A stretch of 35,249 nucleotides of DNA from Peptococcaceae bacterium BRH_c23 (GCA_000961805.1 LADV01000255.1:1-35249), one strand, 5' to 3'. Positions 23,644 through 32,657 are shown, counted from the first letter of the stretch. A program made the numbers and translations. The notes: generated by a model not told the origin, from the sequence alone.

Positions 23644-24236
23644 ACTCCCATGGCCCCTAACAATTTATTCAATGAACCGTCATCCGGCAAAAAGATGAAT
23701 TGCCCTTCAATTTTCGGTATTCCCGTGAGTTGTGTATCGATAAATAACACCGTGTCCTCAAGTACACCCTCCTCAAGAAAAATCGCATCCAAGCTCGCGC
23801 CAATCATGTCGACTGCTAAAGCCGGTACAGAAGGTTGAAGGGGAATCCCTGAAAATTGAGTTAAGGCAATCAGAAAGGAACTCACCAAGATATTCCCAAC
23901 TTCTTTCAAAGCTGATTGCGCCATTTCATCAAAATATATGTCCACTGGCTCAGTCAGCCCAAACAGGGCCTGAACCACTATTTCCGCGCTTTCAACTGGA
24001 AAGAAAAAAACAGCTTTTCCTGGAGCCTCCCCCTCTACTTTTACATAGATAACCGCCTGAGGTGTATCAAGCTGTCCAACAATAGCCGAAACCTGTTCAA
24101 ACGCTACTGCCCAAACTTTCGGTACAGACATATCGATTCGGCGCTGTAAAAGCGTAGACAAAGCTGTTGCTGCATGCCCTGAGCCAATATTTCCAATCTC
24201 TCGCAATGCATCTTGTTGGAATTGTGTAATCTCCAT
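23640..24236 (-). CDS. cheC: CheY-P phosphatase CheC
   Basis: CheC dephosphorylates CheY-P and is activated by CheD. The 198-residue product has the two E-x-x-N active-site motifs of the family: LREIGNIGSGHAATALS (Glu13, Asn16) and LKEVGNILVSSFLIAL (Glu112, Asn115). Both halves look intact, so it should be a true phosphatase, unlike CheX or FliY domains with altered sites. Its ATG directly follows the pilZ TAA, and it overlaps cheD, forming the coupled pair cheC-cheD. Confidence 0.94.
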   Translation of the reverse strand: MEITQFQQDALREIGNIGSGHAATALSTLLQRRIDMSVPKVWAVAFEQVSAIVGQLDTPQAVIYVKVEGEAPGKAVFFFPVESAEIVVQALFGLTEPVDIYFDEMAQSALKEVGNILVSSFLIALTQFSGIPLQPSVPALAVDMIGASLDAIFLEEGVLEDTVLFIDTQLTGIPKIEGQFIFLPDDGSLNKLLGAMGV

Positions 24237-24881
24237 TTATACCAATCCTTTCTTACGCATTGCCCTTTGAATATCAAAAACACAGCGTATGATCTTATCG
24301 CGCTCTCGTTCCGAGAGGTCGTGAAATTCGACCGAAATACGGTACCGTTTTGTATTCTCCATCCATTCAGCCCTACAAACTCGAACTGGGGTCTGCACTT
24401 CTCCGTTTGGCAGGGTTAAATGCGCGTAGAGGATTGACTTATTTTCCACACGTTCTTTCGTCGAAAAGCGCATTCCTCCACCACTTAAGTTCAGCATCAT
24501 CGCTTTATGAACGTCACTCAGACCTTCTCGTGTCACCATACGAAACGTTATCGGAAAAACAGCGGGCACTCGAACAAAGTTACGGCGTTGCACTTTATCG
24601 ATAGAATCTGGTAATTCCAGAATAAAAATGGGAACTGGTACTGCGACTCTTTGCATGATTTTCCCTTTAAATGAGTAAGCCGCTGATTCGTCCCAAAATT
24701 TTAGTTTTATCTTCGTCTCCTCGCGCAGTGGGACCACCTCGCCGTTTTCATAAGGGGCACCGACAGCTAAGATTCTTTCTCCCACTTCTTCAATACGCGT
24801 CCGATAGGTTCCTTCATATTCTCCTTCTAATACAACAAGTTCAACGGTCAGTCCGAGCTGAAGTTTGTTCTTATACGACAA
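24237..24881 (-). CDS. PilZ-domain c-di-GMP receptor (YcgR/YpfA-like)
   Basis: The 214-residue product has an N-terminal YcgR-like beta domain (about 1-92) and a PilZ domain. The c-di-GMP motifs are intact: R-x-x-x-R in QRRNFVRV (Arg100, Arg104) and N-x-S-x-x-G in NLSGGGMRF (131-136). Such proteins slow the flagellar motor when c-di-GMP is high. The gene lies between flhG and cheC in the operon, consistent with that role. The start is TTG behind GGGGGTGATAA, in the heptamer-linked leader; the array occupies the whole gap to the flhG stop. Confidence 0.92.
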   Translation of the reverse strand: MSYKNKLQLGLTVELVVLEGEYEGTYRTRIEEVGERILAVGAPYENGEVVPLREETKIKLKFWDESAAYSFKGKIMQRVAVPVPIFILELPDSIDKVQRRNFVRVPAVFPITFRMVTREGLSDVHKAMMLNLSGGGMRFSTKERVENKSILYAHLTLPNGEVQTPVRVCRAEWMENTKRYRISVEFHDLSERERDKIIRCVFDIQRAMRKKGLV

Positions 24882-24896
24882 ATTATCACCCCCTTT

Positions 24897-24919
24897 ATCG
24901 ATGTTCGAGGTTCGAATAT
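24897..24919. repeat. Short heptamer repeat remnant between flhG and pilZ
   Basis: On the plus strand ATCGATGTTCGAGGTTCGAA is followed by TATT. It is the same left end as the 22.6 kb array, reduced to two to three heptamers. It starts immediately after the flhG TAA (minus strand) and runs into the pilZ ribosome site. Confidence 0.75.
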
Positions 24920-25783
24920 TTAAAACGAGCGGAGCAACTTACTTAGAAACCCTCGCACACCGCCAACTTGGCGCTGTTGAGTAAGATTTATCCCTACCAC
25001 CTTACCCGCGATCCATTGGATGCAACGATACGCGGAACTGTCTGGAAAACTGATTCCTAAAGGCTCCTGCAGCATCACTGAGCGTCCAACGAGCGTATCA
25101 TCGTAAACCCAACCTAAGAAACTAAGCGACCCTTTTAAGAATCTCTGCACTGCCGTTTCCAGCCGTTTAAACGTCGCCTGAGCATCCTCTTCAGACCTGA
25201 CTCGGTTGATTACCATATGAATGGGTACTTCACCCGCTTCTATCCTCAAGGATTTAAGTAATCCATAGGCATCAGTTAGTGCTGTTGGTTCCGGTGTTGT
25301 CACCATGATAATATCATCTGCAGCCTGCAAAAAGTTAATCACCGTATGCCCAAGGCCGGCACCCGTATCAATAATCAATACGTCTGCCATCTTTTCTAAT
25401 CTCCCCAGATTTGCGATGACGTTCTTCAGCTTATCCCGTTCTAGATTGGCAAGACCCTGGACCCCAGACCCCCCTGGTATTATCCCTATGCCCCGAGGAC
25501 CAGTCAGAAGAATTTGTTCAATGGTTTTTTCCCCTGACAATAAATGTTCAATCGTATACCGTGCTGTAAGTCCAAAGGCAATATCTACATTGGCGAGCCC
25601 CAAATCTCCATCTAATATAATAACTCGTTGTCCATATTCAGTCAGAGCAAGCGCAAGGTTAATCGTAAAACTGGTTTTGCCCACGCCCCCCTTACCGCTA
25701 GTCACGGCAATCACTCTCATTTTAGCCTGTTTGTGGTTTTCGCGAGAGGCCAAATCTCGCAATACACTCGCTTGATCATGCAT
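24920..25783 (-). CDS. flhG: FlhG (YlxH) MinD-like ATPase
   Basis: FlhG sets flagellar number and position together with FlhF. The product is 287 residues from ATG 25783. It opens with the activation helix DQASVLRDLAS, matching the DQAxxLR motif that stimulates FlhF GTPase. Then come the deviant Walker A SGKGGVGKTS (about 29-38), ILDGDLGLANVDIAFGL, PGGSGVQGL, the Walker B-like VLIIDTGAGLG, and VTTPEPTALTDAYGLLK. The frame is open 24 codons upstream, but GGAGA six bases before ATG 25783 and the motif position fix the start. It overlaps flhF by eight bases. No C-terminal amphipathic helix is assigned with certainty, although GFLSKLLRSF could be the membrane-targeting tail. Confidence 0.93.
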   Translation of the reverse strand: MHDQASVLRDLASRENHKQAKMRVIAVTSGKGGVGKTSFTINLALALTEYGQRVIILDGDLGLANVDIAFGLTARYTIEHLLSGEKTIEQILLTGPRGIGIIPGGSGVQGLANLERDKLKNVIANLGRLEKMADVLIIDTGAGLGHTVINFLQAADDIIMVTTPEPTALTDAYGLLKSLRIEAGEVPIHMVINRVRSEEDAQATFKRLETAVQRFLKGSLSFLGWVYDDTLVGRSVMLQEPLGISFPDSSAYRCIQWIAGKVVGINLTQQRQVGGVRGFLSKLLRSF

Positions 25784-26933
25784 GAGGAATCTCCTCCCCA
25801 ATGATGTAGCGCGCCAAGCGGTATGGTGTCGCTGCCTCAATATCATCTGGTACATTCTGCCCGTTTGTGAGATAGGCAGTAGGGAGTGTGGTCTGACCTA
25901 AGAGATTGAGAATCGAGCCTGCACTATCCGTCTCGTCTAACTTAGTAAAAATGAGATGGGTCGTTAGGTCTTCAAATCGTTGATAGATTCGTGCTTGATC
26001 CGCAAATTGCGTGCTTGCACTCATCACCAGCATCGTGAAATCTGGTTTTGCCTTATCCAAAAAAGCACGTAGTTCTGACATATGCAAATCATGATGAGGA
26101 CTTCGACCAGCCGTATCAATAAAAATGAGTTCTTTATCTGCATGAAGCTGCAAAGCATCGCTCAGCCCAGACGGGGTCATTGCGACTTCAACGGGCACAC
26201 CGATGATTTCACCAAAGGTTTTGAGCTGTTCAACAGCAGCGACCCTATAGGTATCTACCGTAATCATAGCCACTTTTCGTTTATCGACAATACTAAATCC
26301 AGCCGCAAGTTTACCGATAGTCGTCGTTTTTCCGACACCCGTTGGTCCAATTAAGGCAACAATCCTTGGCTTGTCAATACCTGGCTGGATAAGACCAATT
26401 TGCCCACATATTTGTCGGACATTAGCTTCGATCCGAGCATATACTAGAGAGTTGTCCACCCATTCATGGGGCGACAACGTTTGCTGCACATGACTAAGGA
26501 TGCGCCTAACTAGGTTTTCGCTTATCCCTCTGTCTAATAAATGATCCGCCCATCTTTGCAGTACAGGTGGCCAATCACTTTTTTCCTCACCGTCACCCTC
26601 CATTTGCTTATTCATTTTCTCAAGCAATAGTCGCATAGCTTTCATTTCTTCTTGCAGGGCTTCAGACGAGTCTTTAACGACTGACACTTGCCTATCTTGA
26701 GGTCGTTTTACGTCTTCCCGAAGACTTCCTTCCTTAGGAACTGATATCTGCTCTTTAACGGGTGTTTCTTCAATAGCAGCAGTAATTTCAACCTTAAGCT
26801 TACCAAATAAGCCCAGGAATCCTCCTTCGCGAATCTCACGCGTTTGCAAAATGACTGCCTCGGATCCCAGTTCCCTTTTTACTTTGCCCATGGTCTCTGC
26901 TACATTATCCCCTACAAATCGCCTAACTCGCAC
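25776..26933 (-). CDS. flhF: Flagellar SRP-type GTPase FlhF
   Basis: FlhF places the nascent flagellar base at its site. The 385-residue product has an N-terminal basic B domain (MRVRRFVGDNVAETMGKVKR) and a variable linker (about 55-115). The NG domain shows P-loop GPTGVGKTTTIGKLAA (196-211), VDTYRVAAVEQL, G3 IDTAGRSPHHD and G4 FTKLDET. The GTG start overlaps the flhA stop by 11 bases, and the 3' end overlaps flhG. Confidence 0.94.
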   Translation of the reverse strand: MRVRRFVGDNVAETMGKVKRELGSEAVILQTREIREGGFLGLFGKLKVEITAAIEETPVKEQISVPKEGSLREDVKRPQDRQVSVVKDSSEALQEEMKAMRLLLEKMNKQMEGDGEEKSDWPPVLQRWADHLLDRGISENLVRRILSHVQQTLSPHEWVDNSLVYARIEANVRQICGQIGLIQPGIDKPRIVALIGPTGVGKTTTIGKLAAGFSIVDKRKVAMITVDTYRVAAVEQLKTFGEIIGVPVEVAMTPSGLSDALQLHADKELIFIDTAGRSPHHDLHMSELRAFLDKAKPDFTMLVMSASTQFADQARIYQRFEDLTTHLIFTKLDETDSAGSILNLLGQTTLPTAYLTNGQNVPDDIEAATPYRLARYIIGEEIPHA

Positions 26934-28992
26934 GATCCATCCCCACCATTCCTACAGCTTGCACTTGTACCCCTTGGACTAATTCATTATACGAAAGCAC
27001 CATGAGTTGTGGAAGTTGACGCTCTGTCACCCGTTTTAGGTTAATCCTCACAAGTGGAGCACAAACAATCACTGGCGTAAACCCTTTAAGAATGACCTTT
27101 TCAACTTCTCGGGTGAGATTTTGCATTAAGATTTGTAAGATCTTGGGATCAAGCGCTAAATAAGTACCATAATCGGATGGTTGAATACTGTCCAGAATTT
27201 GCTGTTCAATCTGGGGATCTAACGTCATTACTGGTAAGTTTTTATCTTTTCCCAGCAAAGGCTGTAAAATCTGTCGAGCTAAACCCTGCCGCACGTGTTC
27301 AGTCAAACGATCTAAATCTTTGGTACCATGAGCCTGATCTGCCAGAGTTTCCAATATAGTGACCATGTCTCGAATTGAGACCCGCTCGCGAAGCAAGTTC
27401 GCTAGAACCTTCTGCACTTGACCTAGGCTTAATAATTCTGGAATCAATTCATCTACAACTGTAGGCGCCAATTCCTTAGCATGATCTATAAGGGTTTTAA
27501 CATCTTGGCGGCTCAGAATTTCCCACGCTTGCGACTTAATCACTTCCGTGATATGGGTCGCCAAGACCGTAGGAGCATCCACCACCATCCACCCGTTAAG
27601 CTCTGCTTGTTCCCTATAGATCGCATTAATCCATATGGCATCAAGTCCGAAGGCCGGTTCTTTGGTCGGGATCCCCGGTATGGAGTTATCCTCAAATCCA
27701 TTGCTCATGGACATAAAGTGGTCCGCCAAAAGTTCACCGGTTGCTAATTCTGCTCCTCGAATTTTAATGACGTATTGGTTAGGCTGTAAATTCATATTAT
27801 CTCGAACCCGAATCACCGGAACAATAAATCCTAATTCGCTGGCAATTTGACGACGAATCAGAACAATTCGATCCAGTAAATCTCCCCCTTGCTGAACATC
27901 CACTAAAGCGATCAGCGCGTAACCCAATTCTAGTTCCATGTGATCGATATTTAATAAGTTTAAGACATTTTCCGGTTTCTTACTCTCTTCAATTTCCGAC
28001 TCCCTGGCGGCCGCCGTTTCCTCCACTACTGAGACCTTAGAATTTCGTTGGAGCATTACTCCCATGGCAATTAAAGCAGCAGACACAGTAAACAGTGGAA
28101 ATTTCGGCAAACCAAGGAATGCTAACATGCTCAATACCCCAGCTGTAATGAATAAAGCCTTCGGCTGTCTAAACAACTGTTTGACCAAATCTTCACCTAA
28201 GTTGTTTTCCGAAGCTGCCCGAGTGACCACTAGACCAGTGGCGGTAGAGATCAGGAGGGCTGGGATCTGAGAGACAAGCCCATCTCCAATCGTCAACAAC
28301 GTATACTTATGCAGGGCTTCCAGCAAAGGCATATCCTGCATCACAACTCCAGTGATAAAACCACCAATAATATTAATAAATAGAATGATAATTGCAGCAA
28401 TGGCATCCCCTTTAACAAACTTGGTTGAACCATCCATTGCACCATAGAAATCCGCTTCTTGTTGAATCGCTTTACGCCGATCGCGAGCCTGTAGTTCGTT
28501 TATCATCCCTGCATTGAGGTCAGCGTCAATTGACATCTGCTTCCCTGGCATAGCATCCAACGTAAAACGCGCAGCGACTTCCGAAACTCGCTCTGCTCCT
28601 TTTGTGATTACAATGAATTGAACCAGTACCAAAATAATAAATATAATAAAGCCGACTACAGCATTTCCACGGATGACGAATTCACCAAATTGTTGGATAA
28701 TTTCGCCTGCATGGCCGTCAAGAAGAATGAGACGAGTTGCCGAGATATTCAGAGACAACCGGAACAAGGTTAAGGCCAAAAGGAGCGAGGGAAGAGCCGA
28801 GAATTCTAACGGGTCTTTAGCAAAAACCGCTAACATCATGGTTAATATCGAAGCAGTAATGTTTAAAGTAATGAGGATATCTAACATTCCCGAAGGCAAA
28901 GGAACAACCATCATGACCACTATGCCCACCATTCCAATGGCCGCAATAATGTCTGTATTAGCTAGGAATCGCTGCTTCGTAGATAAAGCCAT
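26923..28992 (-). CDS. flhA: Flagellar type III export gate protein FlhA
   Basis: FlhA is the large export-gate subunit. The product has 689 residues, typical for the family. About eight membrane segments lie within residues 1-320. The conserved FHIPEP region is visible as FRLSLNISATRLILL and MPGKQMSIDADLNAGMINEL; AMDGSTKFVKGDAIAAIIIL contains key cytoplasmic-loop residues. After a charged linker the cytoplasmic domain runs from about 345, with LELGYALIALVD, GFIVPVIRVRDN, RQGLARQILQPL and the C-terminal PVIVCAPLVRINLKRVTER. It starts 35 bases after flhB. Confidence 0.96.
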   Translation of the reverse strand: MALSTKQRFLANTDIIAAIGMVGIVVMMVVPLPSGMLDILITLNITASILTMMLAVFAKDPLEFSALPSLLLALTLFRLSLNISATRLILLDGHAGEIIQQFGEFVIRGNAVVGFIIFIILVLVQFIVITKGAERVSEVAARFTLDAMPGKQMSIDADLNAGMINELQARDRRKAIQQEADFYGAMDGSTKFVKGDAIAAIIILFINIIGGFITGVVMQDMPLLEALHKYTLLTIGDGLVSQIPALLISTATGLVVTRAASENNLGEDLVKQLFRQPKALFITAGVLSMLAFLGLPKFPLFTVSAALIAMGVMLQRNSKVSVVEETAAARESEIEESKKPENVLNLLNIDHMELELGYALIALVDVQQGGDLLDRIVLIRRQIASELGFIVPVIRVRDNMNLQPNQYVIKIRGAELATGELLADHFMSMSNGFEDNSIPGIPTKEPAFGLDAIWINAIYREQAELNGWMVVDAPTVLATHITEVIKSQAWEILSRQDVKTLIDHAKELAPTVVDELIPELLSLGQVQKVLANLLRERVSIRDMVTILETLADQAHGTKDLDRLTEHVRQGLARQILQPLLGKDKNLPVMTLDPQIEQQILDSIQPSDYGTYLALDPKILQILMQNLTREVEKVILKGFTPVIVCAPLVRINLKRVTERQLPQLMVLSYNELVQGVQVQAVGMVGMDRAS

Positions 28993-29027
28993 GATTGGTC
29001 TCCTTTCATTCGAAATTCAACTTGCGT

Positions 29028-30083
29028 TTATGCCCGCATGGATTTCCTTTTCTTTAAACGATACACAAAGGCTAAAACTTCGGCGACTGCCTTATACAGA
29101 TCCGCAGGGATTCCTTGCCCAATGTCTACCTGAGCGTAGAGGGCACGGGCCAGCGGCTTGTTTTCCATGATCACAAGGTCATATTCTTTCGCGAGTTCCC
29201 TTATTTTCAGGGCGATATGATCTTGCCCTTTGGCGATAACATAGGGAGCTTTATTTGCTTTAATATCATAGCGCAGGGCGACTGCTAGGTGAGTTGGATT
29301 AGTGACGACAACATCGGCTGTTTTTAAATCCTGCATCATACGGCTCATGGCCATGGCCCGCTGTCGTTTCTTAATCTCACTTTTGAGTTCAGGATTACCT
29401 TCTGTTTGTTTATACTCTTGTTTTAAGTCCTCGTGAGACATCTTTAAGTTTTTTTCATATTCCCAGCGCTGATAGAAATAATCGAAAACGGCTATGCCTA
29501 AGAAGGATATGGAAATATTCCAAGCAAGTTCCATCAAAGCCTGTCCTAGAAAAATAGCTCCCTGTTCCACACTCAGTTGCTGCAGAGCGGGGTAAATATA
29601 CATTCGATCTCGGATACTAGCGTAGAGGAAATAACCAATTAAAGTGACTTTCATTAACGTTTTTGTCAGTTCAACGTAAGCCTTAACTCCAAACATCCGT
29701 TTTGCACCACTGATCATACTTAGGCGGGATAACTGAGGTTTCATCGACTCCCAAGTAAAAAGAACTCCCACTTGTATATAATTAGAAATTAAGGCAATTA
29801 GATACCCTGCCGCAAAAATAGGTGCCAATATTTGTATTCCCTGCCAAAGAATGTTTAACATAAGGGTAGCTACCGACCCTTCAGTCCATTCCGACGAGAG
29901 GCCTAAGACATAAGGAAAAAGGTGCCCTAATCGAATCATCATGCTTGGAATCCAAAATTTCAGCACTGCCACGAGTCCTAAGAGCATGAGCGCTGATATG
30001 ACCTCTTGACTTTTAAATACTTGACCTTTTTTACGCGCATCCTCTTTGCGCCTGGGCGTAGCGGGATGTTTTTTTTCACTCAC
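29028..30083 (-). CDS. flhB: Flagellar export switch protein FlhB
   Basis: FlhB switches export from rod/hook to filament substrates after self-cleavage. The product has 351 residues from GTG 30083, opening MSEKKHPATPRRKEDARKKG in agreement with the family (EKTEKPTPKK-x-x-DAREKG). Four membrane segments follow, then a charged linker (EYEKNLKMSHEDLKQEYKQT, then EGNPELKSE). The self-cleavage motif N-PTH in VVVTNPTHLAVALRYD has Asn at about residue 262. The frame is open further upstream, but GTG 30083 makes a GTGA overlap with the fliR stop and has AGGGG upstream. Confidence 0.95.
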   Translation of the reverse strand: MSEKKHPATPRRKEDARKKGQVFKSQEVISALMLLGLVAVLKFWIPSMMIRLGHLFPYVLGLSSEWTEGSVATLMLNILWQGIQILAPIFAAGYLIALISNYIQVGVLFTWESMKPQLSRLSMISGAKRMFGVKAYVELTKTLMKVTLIGYFLYASIRDRMYIYPALQQLSVEQGAIFLGQALMELAWNISISFLGIAVFDYFYQRWEYEKNLKMSHEDLKQEYKQTEGNPELKSEIKKRQRAMAMSRMMQDLKTADVVVTNPTHLAVALRYDIKANKAPYVIAKGQDHIALKIRELAKEYDLVIMENKPLARALYAQVDIGQGIPADLYKAVAEVLAFVYRLKKRKSMRA

Positions 30084-30859
30084 TGCTTCCACCCCTGATA
30101 AAGCTCTAAGATCCAAGACATATTGGTCTTAAAGAGTTGGGCAACGGCTTCTCCCCAAAACGGAATTGAGAGGAATAGAATGATAAATCCGAAAGCAATC
30201 TTGACCGGGAAGATAATAGCAAAAATGTTGAGCTGTGGCACCGTTCTCGCTAAGAGGCCGACACCAACATCTGACACTAGAAGTGCTCCAAAGACTGGCA
30301 TTGCTAATTGTATCGCTAAAGAAAACACATGCACGAGAAGCTCAACATAATAATGATAATCGCTGGGTACGTTTGTGGGGTTAATGGGGATATAGGCATA
30401 ACTCTTGACCATAGCTGCAATAAGATAATGATGAGCATTGGTTGCCAATAAAAGCATCGTAGCCAAAACCATCTGAAAATTGCCCATCATAGGGCTTTGA
30501 ACTCCATATACAGGGTCAATGGCTGCCCCCATGGTAAAACCCATTTGAAAATCAATCAGTTGCCCTGCCCCTTGTAGGACAGCGGTGAACGTGTAAATCA
30601 CGAAGCCGATGACCACTCCCACCAAGACTTCCTTAATGACGACAGCAATCAACAGTAATAATTCACTGGGAATGGACGGGTTGGTCGCATGAATTAGTGG
30701 ATAGACAATTACGGTAAGGCTAGCTGCAAAACCCAGCTTTACCAGGGCTGGAACGCCCCGGGCACCAAAGACTGGGGCTAACATAATCATGCCTGCCCAG
30801 CGGAATAAAATCAGCAAAAATAATGAGAGGTTCCATTGGAGCAGTTGTGACAAACCCAA
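30080..30859 (-). CDS. fliR: Flagellar export gate protein FliR
   Basis: FliR forms the FliPQR export channel. The 259-residue product has about six membrane helices. Family features are visible in PVFGARGVPALVKLGFAASL, GFVIYTFTAVLQGAGQLIDF, QMGFTMGAAIDPVYGVQSPM and PQLNIFAIIFPVKIAFGFII. The start is TTG behind a run of seven G's, eight bases away. The 251-base gap to fliQ is a heptamer repeat array. The 3' end overlaps flhB by four bases. Confidence 0.94.
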   Translation of the reverse strand: MGLSQLLQWNLSLFLLILFRWAGMIMLAPVFGARGVPALVKLGFAASLTVIVYPLIHATNPSIPSELLLLIAVVIKEVLVGVVIGFVIYTFTAVLQGAGQLIDFQMGFTMGAAIDPVYGVQSPMMGNFQMVLATMLLLATNAHHYLIAAMVKSYAYIPINPTNVPSDYHYYVELLVHVFSLAIQLAMPVFGALLVSDVGVGLLARTVPQLNIFAIIFPVKIAFGFIILFLSIPFWGEAVAQLFKTNMSWILELYQGWKQ

Positions 30860-30874
30860 ATTTCTACCCCCCCA

Positions 30875-31110
30875 AAATCGATGTGCGAAGTTCGATGCTC
30901 GAAGCTCGAAGTCTAAAGTCTGTGTTTCGATGTCAGAGGTCCGAGATTAGTGTTTCTTGGTTCGAGTCTGTAGTCGTTGTTTGAGTCCGCGGCTCAAAAC
31001 TCATGGTTCGAAACCTAGGTTCTCAGCTTTTGGTTCGAATATCGAATATCGAACCTCGAACCTCGAACCTCGAACCTCGAACCTCGAACCTCGAACCTCG
31101 AACCTCGATT
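30875..31110. repeat. Long heptamer repeat array between fliQ and fliR
   Basis: From the fliR side, degenerate heptads run in phase (GATGTGC-GAAGTTC, GATGCTC-GAAGCTC, GAAGTCT-AAAGTCT, GTGTTTC-GATGTCA-GA) and decay over about 120 bases. From the fliQ side there are seven exact tandem copies of CCTCGAA (31054-31102) plus CCTCGAT, preceded by two ATATCGA units. The two ends are inverted relative to one another (both end in AAATCGA). The array starts immediately after the fliQ TGA. Confidence 0.85.
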
Positions 31111-31383
31111 TCACATGCCTCCGAAGGTTGCCAACTGGGTTAACAAATTGGATGTGTAGGCTGTCAGCACTGAGAGCATCCAAGGGCCTAACACAAGCAT
31201 GACGACCGCAACCGCTATAACTTTAGGAATAAAGGTCAGGGTTTGTTCCTGAATCTGGGTCATTGACTGAAATATACTGACCAACAGACCAACCAACAAA
31301 CTCACACCGAGTACCGGTCCTCCTACAAGAAGCACTGCTCCCACAGCTTCTCTAGCCATATAGAGTACTTGATTCTGAGTCAC
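31111..31383 (-). CDS. fliQ: Flagellar export gate protein FliQ
   Basis: The 90-residue product has two membrane helices (about 16-37 and 52-74) in the normal FliQ layout, with GGPVLGVSLLVGLLVSIFQS and the MTQIQEQTLTFIPK loop being highly typical. It is part of the FliPQR export pore. The start is GTG preceded by AGGGGACAGG. It lies 32 bases after fliP. The stop codon is followed without spacing by the heptamer array. Confidence 0.95.
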   Translation of the reverse strand: MTQNQVLYMAREAVGAVLLVGGPVLGVSLLVGLLVSIFQSMTQIQEQTLTFIPKVIAVAVVMLVLGPWMLSVLTAYTSNLLTQLATFGGM

Positions 31384-31415
31384 TGATCCTGTCCCCTTTC
31401 CTCTACTGGTACTCT

Positions 31416-32183
31416 CTATTTGAAACTTGTGACTAAAGACTCAACTACTAGATGCCACCCATCCACTAACACAAATAAGAGTATTTTGAACGGCAGTGAG
31501 ACCATCATAGGAGGTAGCATCATCATTCCGATCGACATCAGAGTACTTGCCACAATCATATCAATGACAATGAAGGGGATAAATATGGCGAATCCCATTT
31601 GAAAAGCTGTCTTCAGTTCACTAATTACAAAGGCTGGAATGAGGACATAGGTCGGCACGTCCCGGTAAGTTTTGGGTCGCTCCATTTTAGATAAACCTAC
31701 AAAAAGCTCTAGATCCTTTTCTCTAGTCTGTTTAAACATGAAGATCCGAAGCGGTTCCTCAGCATTATTTAGAGCCTCTGTTTGGGTGATCTGATTGTTC
31801 ATGTAGGGTTGAAGCGCATTAGTATTAATTTGATTCCAAGTCGGGATCATGATAAAGAAGGTAAGAAACAAGGCCAATCCCACAAGCACCTGGTTGGGGG
31901 GGAGTTGCTGAGTTCCGAGTGCATTTCGCACAAAAGACAGCACGATAATAATCCGGGTAAAGGAGGTCATCATCATGAGAATAGCCGGCGCCAATGACAA
32001 CAAGGTCATCAACAGCAAGAGTTGCACAGAGGTACCTGTTTGTTGGGACGTTGTGCTCCCCAGATCCAACGTGATACCAGCAGCCTGAACTGTTTCGGGA
32101 TTTGTCATCATCCCAAATCCCAGGGCTATTCCAAAAGGCAGCCCCAGCGCTAAGCGCTTAATTAGTGAGCTTGAAGAAGACAT
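31416..32183 (-). CDS. fliP: Flagellar export gate protein FliP
   Basis: The product has 255 residues with an N-terminal cleavable signal (about 1-34, LIKRLALGLPFGIALGFGM). Four membrane helices follow. Typical FliP blocks are MMTSFTRIIIVLSFVRNALG, QQLPPNQVLVGLALFLTFFI and PAFVISELKTAFQMGFAIFI, with the DMIVASTLMSIGMMMLPPMM C-terminal signature. The ATG overlaps the fliO stop by one base (TAATG). Confidence 0.96.
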   Translation of the reverse strand: MSSSSSLIKRLALGLPFGIALGFGMMTNPETVQAAGITLDLGSTTSQQTGTSVQLLLLMTLLSLAPAILMMMTSFTRIIIVLSFVRNALGTQQLPPNQVLVGLALFLTFFIMIPTWNQINTNALQPYMNNQITQTEALNNAEEPLRIFMFKQTREKDLELFVGLSKMERPKTYRDVPTYVLIPAFVISELKTAFQMGFAIFIPFIVIDMIVASTLMSIGMMMLPPMMVSLPFKILLFVLVDGWHLVVESLVTSFK

Positions 32184-32656
32184 TATTTTTCTACCTCCTC
32201 AAGCATACGCTCAAATTCTGTGGCAAAAGACTCTTTCTTCCTTCCAGGGGTCTTCCGCCATAGCTTAGGCAAACTTTGGGCCAAGCTTTCCACTCGATCA
32301 TTCTGACGAGTCGCAATTTCCTCTAGAATTTCGGCAGCAACCTTGGGGTCATGGATCTCCGCGATTTTCTGTAAATGATGATCCGATCCGCCAAGGACTT
32401 GTAATTGACCAGCAATTTCTATGAGATATAGGCTTTGCTGTCCGTTCAAGACTTGTCGATCGATAAGTCTTGCCCAGGGAGCATTCAAGCTACGGAGGTT
32501 GGCTCGATTAAGTCGACGAATAATCCAAAGACAGACCAGTAAAATAACGAGAAATACCAGCAACGTACCCATAAGCCCCCACCATGAGAAAACAGATTGT
32601 GCAACAACCGGAGCAGCATCACTTGTAGGAAGCGGCAGGTCTTCGTTGAATGGCAT
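32183..32656 (-). CDS. fliO: Flagellar biosynthesis protein FliO
   Basis: FliO helps assemble the FliPQR channel. The 157-residue product has one membrane helix (about 26-47, WGLMGTLLVFLVILLVCLWI). The cytoplasmic FliO/FliZ domain follows (RLIDRQVLNGQQSLYLIEIA, then GQLQVLGGSDHHLQKIAEI). The charged C-terminal tail (about 110-157) is poorly conserved. The gene sits between cheY (one-base spacing) and fliP (overlap), the standard place. Confidence 0.88.
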   Translation of the reverse strand: MPFNEDLPLPTSDAAPVVAQSVFSWWGLMGTLLVFLVILLVCLWIIRRLNRANLRSLNAPWARLIDRQVLNGQQSLYLIEIAGQLQVLGGSDHHLQKIAEIHDPKVAAEILEEIATRQNDRVESLAQSLPKLWRKTPGRKKESFATEFERMLEEVEK

Positions 32657-32657
32657 A

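Noticed and set aside
30875..31110. CRISPR array
   Set aside because: The repeat unit is only seven bases with no spacers; it is a tandem heptamer array.
31001..31202. Small open frames across the heptamer array (EPRTSNL or RFEVRGS repeats)
   Set aside because: Periodic peptides are a by-product of a seven-base DNA repeat read in frame; no start signals and they overlap fliQ.
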